A stretch of 64,000 bases of DNA, from contig BCHX01000001.1 in assembly GCA_001599755.1 (NCBI GenBank), positions 2,542,001 to 2,606,000 on the forward strand. Reading direction: 5' to 3'. This DNA is from Gliomastix tumulicola (Eukaryota > Ascomycota > Sordariomycetes > Hypocreales > Bionectriaceae). The position numbers and the translations under genes are program-made. Shown here piece by piece: positions 57,701-64,000 of the stretch (positions are counted from its first letter, which is position 1; each line of letters opens with the position of its first letter). Under the pieces are notes generated by a model that made no database searches, was not told the DNA's origin, and worked only from the letters and a program-made list of their open reading frames with translations.

Positions 57701-58408
57701 GATAGCTGTGATGTTAGCCGTCGAGAGGTTGATGGTCTGACCATCTGGCTCCGTAGGCGCACTGGCATTTCCCAGTCCCGTGAAGCTGCCACCGAAAATG
57801 ATGTGTCCATTTGAGGCCTTTGTGATGGCTTCGACGGGGCCATTGAAGCCCGCAAATGGCAGATTCGTCCAGCCTTCCGTGCCATACCACGCAATTGCAT
57901 TGGTTGAGTTGGCACCCCGGAAACTTCCACCCACGTAAACAGTATCCCTCTCTTGGTCGCAATAAATCGCGTTCACTTCGCCTTCCAGACCCGCCAAGGG
58001 CGTGATCTCGCTCGTGCCGGGGTTGTAAAGCGCAATGGCCGTGGATTCGGTGCCGTCTAAGCTCGTGAAATTACCGCCTATTACCACGCCCTGCATCTCC
58101 CCGTCGCTGAGCATGAATGTGCACATGGTCCGTATCGTCGCGTCGGTCGAGACTATTGTCGCCAAAGCGCCGTTCGGGAGCATCCCCAGGAGGGATTCGC
58201 TCCCATTGCGCGCCGGCGGTCTCCCATTCTGGCCGATGTATTCGTACAAGGATATGCCGCTGAAGTCGCCGGCGATGCCTATTCTCCCGAGATCTGAAAA
58301 GTCGAGGCTGGCTGACGGGGCAGGCTCGATGTTGAATGCCTGTGATGTTGGGGCGAACGCAGCGAGCGCCGCGAGGCCGTAGCCCAGGCGGTTCGGACGG
58401 CGCGCCAT
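54743..58408 (-). CDS. rax2: cortical polarity marker protein Rax2
   Basis: Rax2 is a large type I membrane glycoprotein that, with Rax1, marks sites of polarised growth (bud scars in yeast, hyphal tips and septa in filamentous fungi). One exon encodes 1221 residues. A signal peptide spans about residues 1-24 (LGYGLAALAAFAPTSQA). The long ectodomain carries many N-glycosylation sequons and recurring beta-strand motifs of the GGSF/GGNF/GGEF type (VVIGGNFTSL, VYVGGSFRG, IIFGGSFTG, LYAGGEFNN, VFVGGSFTT), suggesting a kelch-like propeller. One transmembrane helix lies near residues 1147-1175, followed by a basic cytosolic tail of 46 residues (DRLRKRREGYT). No break is seen. The intronless structure and length fit family members. 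Confidence 0.95.
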   Translation of the reverse strand: MARRPNRLGYGLAALAAFAPTSQAFNIEPAPSASLDFSDLGRIGIAGDFSGISLYEYIGQNGRPPARNGSESLLGMLPNGALATIVSTDATIRTMCTFMLSDGEMQGVVIGGNFTSLDGTESTAIALYNPGTSEITPLAGLEGEVNAIYCDQERDTVYVGGSFRGANSTNAIAWYGTEGWTNLPFAGFNGPVEAITKASNGHIIFGGSFTGLGNASAPTEPDGQTINLSTANITAINTADGSDPENIVCSSGSGGENGTWLVQDDTPGFWDAEFGFGFEPTKLRLWNTHQDGRGAKTFRFTAFPISGIMNFTYVDPSSGQNRTCTSECPLSDNPDIKFQDFHFVNKVGMNRFQLAISDWYGAGAGLNGIQLFQDDIFSYAIASFNEPSCRSIDFPSTATATGPWTESPSLQSSSRYLTIELNADADAKSASVVFIPNIRESGNYSVNMYTPGCQPDATCESRGRVNVTGTMSAGSNGADFQSVFYQTNNFDKYDQIYFGYIERTSDSFKPSVTISPIDDGDVDGQIMVAQRIGFTLTNSTGGLNGLFEFDPEKAVVDASDFEDSAINQLGASFDINTGVKTMVSSGDSVFIGGNFTSDEHANIVAINGNEDVRPLDGGLNGQVLDLFVNGSRLYAGGEFNNTRSNPIEGLNHIGAYNLDDDAWSPLGAGVNGKVQHVVPLQINLTGTVETAVTFTGTFSECNKFGDFDAISVNGFAIWVPSQKNWLQNIDGPIPSYSGILTTALLDVPDNDPIYAGSISSAQMGVTGAATLTDEGLGNFPVSIRSQSPSSSESQKLRRREAVVDDSVSGVVTGLFHDEGDYNLTILAGRFTVQSDNGTSIDNLVIIDGDDNNAVSGIGGGIESNAVFVAVGISGSTLLAGGRFNGSIDGTDVSGIVAYNLDSKSPGQQPAPISGSNGTVSVISARPDSSDVFVGGSFTTAGSLDCPGICLYDVDSSTWVRPGGDVGGDVYALLWISKKELVVGGDLANSTGPTSLAIYNPDDDAWEDYPGSDAIPGPVQVITPASDNNDQIWVAGRSSDDDSIFLMKYNGDEWLTADLPLSADSTVRGLQVFTVTEDHESHDLLDKDQVLMLTGSLGIDSFGVASAAIFNGTTIQPYALTTSSSRNPGSISKIFSQRENFFKSDKGGLALVFVILIGLAISLGLIVLLVVCGILLDRLRKRREGYTPAPTSMYDRGSGIMRIPPRELLESLGKGRPGAPHV

Positions 58409-60373
58409 GCGACGCTACTATTGAATGCGCTGCAACTCTGTATCGCGTCGTCGCCCCGGGAATCGAGTCGGATCGATGGTGAAGGTCGACGAGATGCTGC
58501 GGCGTGTTTTCCGCGTCGTCGAGAATACACTGACCGGGTGTCACAATTGAGGGACCGATCGAATTCCAGAGAGCATCTCAGATTCGGGCGTTGACCATGG
58601 CAACGGCGAGGAATGTGGCTGGCGGTCGTTGGGAAGGAATTTTGCTGGAAATCCACACTTAACTAAACACGAGCGACACGTGAGAAGTGAGTGAATCAAG
58701 GCTGCCAAGTCGAAAACAGGAGTTGAGCAAATGAATGGAGAGACGGAAATCAGGAAATTAGCGTAAGGAAGGTATCGATCGTCGTCGGTCGTCGTTGAGG
58801 GTCGTCGTGATTGATTGATTGAGGCGAGTGATTGATTCTCTGGCGTACGACGGAGGCGAGTTTGACCGCCCAAAGCAGAACGACGGGACGTGCGTGGGAG
58901 GAACAAGGAGGAAGGCGCTAGTGGGAGATAGTGGCAGTACCTGACCAACAGCCAAGGTTGAGGGAAATTGGCTTGGCTTGGGTGCTGTAAGGAGATGCGC
59001 TAGCCAGATACAGTTAGCGTCAGAGGTCGGGTAGTGGCGGGCTCGAACGCTGAAAGTCTCAGGGCCGTCCAACAATTGAGAAACGTCTGAGGCTGCCTTT
59101 CTGGCTTTATTTTTCGTGGGAGGCGCTGAGTCCTGTCACAGAAGGGTTTGCCTCTGCTTTGTCCCTCCTCTTGCGTGGGCCGGTGTGGCACAAAACACAC
59201 ACACAAAGCACAAAGCACAAAGCACAAGAACAAAGGGGCGGGAAATGGCGTTAGCGGCCAGCGCTAGAAACTGACCTGATGAATCAACGACGGCAACCAA
59301 GCATGAAATACGGCGCCAATGAGAGGCCACTCTAAACAATGCAGTGCTACCTGGTTTGATTGGCGCAGTTCCTCACTCGCCAATTTGCGTATGCTGTGGG
59401 ACGGGCGACGGACGAGCAATCGGAGGGCGAACTTGACGGTGACACGGCCGATCGACGCGTGGTTGGTTGGTGTGGCGTGCAGACAGACGGCCGTTGAAAC
59501 GGCAAAATGTACCGGCAAAAAGAGTGACTGGGTTTGTTGGGCTTCGAGAGCGCTGTTGGTAATATGAAATGACTGGACCGAGCAAAACTGCTCACAATAC
59601 GTTTATTAGAGGAGGAAAATGGAAACCCTTGGCGATGCGGTGAAAAAGAGAGCACGGAGAATATTCCCATGATCCAACCTCGCCAATAATTACTCAGGGG
59701 TTCGTATCGTCCCGGTTACCCACCCATCGAACACGGGTTTCCGTACCCGCCTGTGACATCAATGAAGCATCAAGATGCGCCCGGTGCTCGCTGCGCTTCG
59801 TCTTGCATGCAGAATTACTCTACGCCTTATGCCAAAAGCCAGCCAAGGACCTTAAGCATGAGAGTATCTACTTATGCAGCGAGACTAAAGAACGAGGAGC
59901 ATGAAGTGGTCACAGTCAATCAATGCATCGAAAAGAGTCGAGCTAGATTTATGCACATGCGCGTGTCCAGCTAAGTCCAGAGTATCCGAGTTCGTTATTC
60001 ATGGTTACTCCCACATCAACTGACGCTTCATACATCTGGGCAAAATCTTCCACTGTCCTAGCTATAGACAGGGGCTGCAGAGAAAGACACCTACTAGGGG
60101 TGGTTCAAGACGTAGCTCTTGCTCCATGTGCATATGCAGGCATGCTGGGTGGACAGTGTCGCAGTTGTGGCATGCCGGGATACACGCCGAAGCAGCAAGT
60201 TGATCAGTTGCCTGCTGAGCTATCACGAGTAGCTTCGACTATGTCGTTGAGAGACCCCCTTGCCTCTGGTGAAGCGATTAGCCAACTGACAGCGATGGAG
60301 ACTTTTTGTGCTGCCGTTTTCATCGCAGTTGATCTTTCTGATGTTGTGTTTCCTCGTTCCTCCTCCCGCTTCA
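58409..60373. other. 2 kb gene-free region upstream of rax2
   Basis: Holds the rax2 promoter side and the lcl3 3' end (both minus strand). A three-copy AAAGCAC repeat lies near 59205-59226, and three CCAAT boxes cluster at 59316-59384. No frame is convincing. Confidence 0.5.
59316..59384. promoter_or_regulatory. cluster of three CCAAT boxes upstream of rax2
   Basis: CCAAT pentamers at 59316-59320 (plus), 59359-59363 (minus) and 59380-59384 (plus), with a further one at 59683-59687. They lie 0.9-1.3 kb upstream of the rax2 ATG. Binding by the CCAAT complex is inferred only. Confidence 0.35.
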
Positions 60374-61249
60374 TCATCCGCCTGAGTTCTCGCCATTCTG
60401 GCCGGACATCCTCCTCTTATATTCCCTCGGACTTTCAAACTCGCTCTTCTTGGTCGACCACATCCCCTTCCGCTTCTTCTTCGCTTTAGCCATCGCCTTG
60501 TCGTAAACGTCCTGCAGCCCCCCAAAGTCGCCACCCTTCTTTGCCTCGTAGGTCGTGGCCAGGCCCCTCTTGAGCATCTCGAGCCCGACATCTCGCCGGA
60601 ACAGGCCCCTGCGCACGTAGACGGTGCCGACGATCCGATGGTAGAGGTCCCTCCTATGCACGTAGACTCGAACGTTGCGGTGCAGGATATAATCGGTCAG
60701 CCACTGGAGGGCTTCGCCCGAGAACGGCTGCGCGGGCTTCCCGAAGTGCGCGCTCTCGGGCGCGTCGACACCTGCGAGGCGGATCGAGATCTAGATTACA
60801 GAAGCACCGGGTATCAGTTTGCGGTTCGACGGGGACAAAACGGTCCGAGCTTGTCTCACAGTGCGGTCCACGAGTTCCTTCTTCTGCGACGGTATCTTCC
60901 TCAGCCACCCCCAGCCAGTCGCCTTCCCGCCGGGTGTATGAAATAGGCGAAAATTATCGCCGTCGCCAACAGCGGTGACCCTGCCGAAGAGCGACCTGCT
61001 GCTGCTGCGGAAGAAGGGCGCCGGCACGAACGCAGCGCCGGGGATTCGGCGCAGGTAGTTGGCATACAGCTGCAGTGCTCCGAGCCCTATGAGCGACATG
61101 ACAACGACCGGAGCCCACTCCTTGGCCGCGGCGAATTGGTCAAGCGCGTTCGTGCCCAACGTGTCGGACCATGAGACTGGTTGTCGCTGTTTCTCTTCGT
61201 CGTGGTGGCCATTGTTCTTGGAGTCCGATGACCCAAACGGCCACACCAT
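60374..61249 (-). CDS. lcl3: membrane-anchored staphylococcal-nuclease-like endonuclease Lcl3
   Basis: Lcl3 proteins are fungal membrane proteins with a thermonuclease (SNase) domain, reported as mitochondrial in yeast; the substrate is unclear. Exons on the minus strand are 61249-60860 and 60790-60374 around a 69-nt intron, giving 268 residues. A single membrane helix lies near residues 47-65 (WAPVVVMSLIGLGALQLY). The nuclease domain begins LFGRVTAVGDGDNFRLFHT and contains ISIRLAGVDAPE, the catalytic Arg/Asp region placed right after the intron. IVGTVYVRRGLFRRDVGLEML and LATTYEAK follow. The C-terminal SEFESPREYKRR is typical of the family. MVWPFGSSD matches the usual MPWPFG-type start. A Met five codons upstream (61264) exists but is less likely. 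Confidence 0.94.
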
Positions 61250-61603
61250 TCTTCTCTTGACCAAATGATCACATCAATTGCAAATTAGTGATCGGGGGCA
61301 ATGATGTGCCGGCGTCGCGAAGTTGCGCGGTTGTCGATGTGTTGGTGATGATGGATGACGGTAATTTCTTAAGCTGTGTCGGTAACTAGCGGCTTTGTCT
61401 CCCCACTGCCCATTATCACCAATTCCCACCCTAGACCTTCACTAACAAGACGGCTCACAAGCAAGTCGCAACGCTCCAATGTGTTATTCATCCATGTTTC
61501 ATGTCATTTTACGCTCCGGACCTGATCTTACTCCTCCAAGACATACTTTAGCATCTCTCCGATGGTTTATGTACATATTCTATACCTTACTCTAGTAGAA
61601 GCC
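61250..61603. other. intergenic, lcl3 promoter side and arc35 3' region
   Basis: About 350 bases between tandem minus-strand genes. It should hold the lcl3 promoter and arc35 3' UTR. No other feature is seen. Confidence 0.6.
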
Positions 61604-62782
61604 TCAGCTCCCCTGCATCTTGAATGTCCGACCGCTTGCCGTCTTCCTCTCCCGCTCCTCGTTCTCAGGTCGGGCTCGGCGGAGCACTGCAAAGTCTCAG
61701 TCAGAAACACAACATGCACAGTGGACGGGTAATATGCTTTGTCTCACCTTGAAGAAAGTCCGCCGTTCGCTTTCGCATCCTGGAGTGGATGTAGGCCTTG
61801 GAAGCCTTGATGTGGTAGTGGAAGTAGTCGCGGAAGGTCTGGATGTGAGAGATGACATCGGGCATGCGCTGGGGCGTGAGGTGACGAGGGAAGAGGACTG
61901 CGGCAGTTAGCAAAATCTCCATAGTTCCAAGCATTGACTAGTGAACGCACCGAAGGTAACGTAGCCGATCTTCTCAGAGCCAGTGTTACGGACTCCAGGC
62001 ACGCCTTGTAGCTCCAGGGGAGGGTCGTTCCGGAACAGCACCTGCGGGGCATTCTGGATAGCCCGTCTCCGAGCGTCGACGAACTCCTGGATGAAGACCT
62101 TCCCGAACACCCTGTCGGTTTCCTCCCTGAAGATTGTGCTGAAGATGACGGTGACTCGGTCGTGGCTGGCCTTGACGTAGATCGCCTCCTCCTCTCGGTA
62201 GTGAATGGCCTTGACCTCGCCGCCCTCGCGAACGCCCTGCGGTGCATCTTCGGTCGAGAACTTAGAGGCCTCCTCCTTCAGCTTGTAGTGCTCCTCGTAT
62301 GCCTGCTCGAAGGGGGCAGCCATGGCGTTGCGCTTGAGAAGCGCGAACTTGAGCGCCAATGCGTCACGCTCCTCTGAACAGCTTTGTTAGTGAGATCCAA
62401 AAATCGGAGGCGAAGCTCTGACCTTTGCCCTCGGGTAGCGATTCCAGGTCAATCAACACCGACATGTCGTAACCGGGCTCGGTCGAGGTGATGAAGTCGC
62501 CATACTCCCGCTGGAGCACCTGCTCAGCGCCATACTGAACGAGATCCTTGAAACACCTGATCTGGATCGAGAGGAGAATCTGGGTCTTGGTTTCGGGGGT
62601 CGAGATGTGGAAGGTTACGCCGTCGAAGTCGGAGACGGTCTGGTCGATGCTGGCAGGAGGGGCACTGCGATGCGGTTAGCTTCCCCGCCCCGTGTCAGAG
62701 ACAGTGTTCCCTTGGCTCACCCCGAGAATCTCTCCGTCAGGATCGATTGGATCAGGACATTCTGGTAGTCGAGGAGAAGCAT
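61604..62782 (-). CDS. arc35: Arp2/3 complex subunit 2 (ARPC2, p34-Arc, Arc35)
   Basis: ARPC2 is the central structural subunit of the Arp2/3 complex that nucleates branched actin, contacting the mother filament; in fungi this drives actin patches and endocytosis. Five exons on the minus strand: 62782-62721, 62664-62423, 62373-61951, 61897-61748 and 61686-61604. The introns are 56, 49, 53 and 61 nt in matching phases, and the product is 319 residues. Typical segments are MLLLDYQNVLIQSIL at the start, ISTPETKTQILLSIQIRCFKDL, and the C-terminal HIQTFRDYFHYHIKASKAYIHSRMRKR helix. Intron 2 has a weak donor (GTCAGA) but a clear cactaac branch, and the frame requires it. It is divergent from dip2/utp12 across 290 bases. 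Confidence 0.96.
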
Positions 62783-63072
62783 CGTGACCGACTGTGCTGT
62801 GGTCTCTCTGGGCTGTCGTGTCGGGGTTGAGGAGCTTCGTCAACTGGCCAGGCACGGTGGGGCTTTGGAGCTATGGACGAGAAGACGTCAAGCCCAGAAG
62901 ACGCCCAGTGACGCACGTGACAAGCAAAGCCACTTTACAACTGGATCCCGGACAGCCTTATCGATAAGACCTAGAAAAAAAATATCCCACCCGAGCACTT
63001 ACAACTTCTTGACTGGGATACTTTCCATGGACATATCCAGGCTATTCGAGTGAGGCCATACATCCGTAGAAG
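62783..63072. promoter_or_regulatory. bidirectional promoter region of arc35 and dip2/utp12
   Basis: The starts at 62782 (minus) and 63073 (plus) are 290 bases apart. An 89-codon open frame at 62784-63053 (plus) crosses it but has no family match and is not called. Confidence 0.65.
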
Positions 63073-64000
63073 ATGGTCAAATCATACCTGTAAGAGATGA
63101 TCCCCGGCATTCACACATTGAGCCCCAATTGACCATATTCAGCAAATACGAGCATGCCCATTCTCTCGGTGTAGTCGCGTCCAGCACCTCGAACCTCGTC
63201 TGGACTGCGCGAGACCGAAATGGCACTGGCGCAGGACAGGCTGTCGTCGCGGCCAACGAGGAGGTCCTGTGCTGGGATATAAAGAAGGGCGAGATCCTGA
63301 GCAGGTGGAGGGACGAGAAATGCACGGTTCCCGTCACCGCGATCGCACAGAGCAAAGCCGACCCGGACTTCTTCGCCGTGGGGTACGAGGATGGCAGCCT
63401 ACGACTTTGGGACAGCAAGATCGCGACGGTCGTGGTTAGCTTCAACGGGCACAAGTCTGCCATTACGCAACTGGCGTTCGACAAGTCCGGCGTGAGACTT
63501 GCCAGCGGCTCGAGAGATACGGACGTCATCATCTGGGATCTCGTCGCTGAGGTTGGACAGTACAAGTTGCGAGGCCACAAGGACCAAGTTACGGGACTTT
63601 ACTTCGTCGAGCCCGAGCCGCGGGTTGCGGACGAGGATGGCACGCAGGCCATGGCTGTCGACGGGGAGGGCGCCTCCGAAGGGTTTCTGTTAACCACAGG
63701 CAAGGACTCGCTGCTCAAGCTCTGGGATCTCTCCACGCGACACTGCATAGAGACTCATATTTCGCAAACGAATGGCGAGTGTTGGGCTCTCGGCCTATCT
63801 CCAGACCTCAGCGTCTGTATCACCGCTGGAAACGACGGCGAAATGAAGGCCTGGTTGTTGGATGCCGAAGGTCTAGCGCAGGCAGTTCGTCGGGTTGAGG
63901 AAGCTCCCAGACAGTATCTACTGGATCGAGGCACATTGCACCGCCAGAGCAAGGATCGCGCCACAGAAGTCGCATTTCATCCTCGCAAAGACTACTTCGC
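63073..64000 (+). CDS. dip2: U3 snoRNP WD40 protein Dip2/Utp12 (partial, 3' end outside window)
   Basis: Dip2/Utp12 (WDR3) is part of the UTP-B subcomplex of the small-subunit processome, needed for 18S rRNA maturation in the nucleolus. The first exon is only 17 bases (63073-63089). A 53-nt intron (63090-63142) joins it to the exon running to the window end without a stop. The N-terminus reads MVKSYLKYEHAHSLGVVASS, the hallmark of the family, followed by NLVW and CWDIKKGE. WD-type repeats are visible: SLRLWD after 'GYED', VIIWDL after 'ASGSRD', and LLKLWDL after 'TTGKD'. Only about 292 residues are present, where the full protein is about 900. The tiny first exon makes the start easy to lose. 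It is divergent from arc35. Confidence 0.93.

Noticed and set aside
54916..58382. Several frames of 60-165 codons inside rax2
   Set aside because: Shadows of the 1221-codon rax2 frame.
63077..63580. 167-codon minus frame at the right edge
   Set aside because: Complementary shadow of the dip2/utp12 coding exon.

Overview
This window looks like nuclear DNA of a filamentous ascomycete (Pezizomycotina, probably Sordariomycetes; the genus cannot be read from the sequence). The reasons are short GT-AG introns (48 to 164 nt, most near 60) with CTAAC/CTGAC-type branch sites, and gene families found in filamentous fungi: HapB, a FlbC-like C2H2 factor, Rax2, Lcl3 and Yvc1. I support 18 protein-coding genes with 28 introns placed by eye. 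I see no rRNA, tRNA, CRISPR array, operon or intact transposon. Two genes run off the window: cullin-3 at the left edge and Dip2/Utp12 at the right edge.

Layout. 1-10.4 kb: cul3 (partial, minus), smd1 (plus), mtq2 (minus), a small Cys-rich protein (minus), yvc1 (minus) and an aminoglycoside-phosphotransferase-fold kinase (minus). 12.1-13.0 kb: hapB (minus), followed by about 9 kb without a recognisable gene, up to a conserved disordered protein at 22.0 kb (plus). 25.8-39.0 kb is a compact block: fan1 (minus) divergent from sdc1 (plus), rps13 (minus), U2AF large subunit (minus) divergent from ogg1 (plus), then sf3b1 (plus). 39.0-46.9 kb is gene-free. A flbC-like gene (minus) lies at 46.9-48.1 kb with 6.6 kb of gene-free upstream DNA. 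rax2 (minus) is at 54.7-58.4 kb. lcl3 (minus), arc35 (minus) and the start of dip2/utp12 (plus) fill 60.4-64 kb.

Functional themes. Three genes belong to the spliceosome: SmD1, U2AF65 and SF3B1. The last two are direct binding partners, and the protein motifs for that contact are visible in both. Two DNA-repair genes (fan1, ogg1), a chromatin gene (sdc1), a ribosomal protein gene and a ribosome-assembly gene make up most of the housekeeping set. hapB and the flbC-like gene are regulators, and both sit beside unusually long non-coding stretches. rax2 and arc35 act in polarity and actin, lcl3 encodes a predicted membrane nuclease, and yvc1 a vacuolar calcium channel.

I did not find a convincing undescribed system. 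The best leads are the large structured intergenic regions, the clusters of CCAAT boxes in DNA without genes (with the CCAAT-binding subunit HapB encoded in the same window), a 37-base G run inside a kinase intron, a small uncharacterised Cys-rich protein, and a possible long 5'-leader intron at 21.3-22.0 kb.
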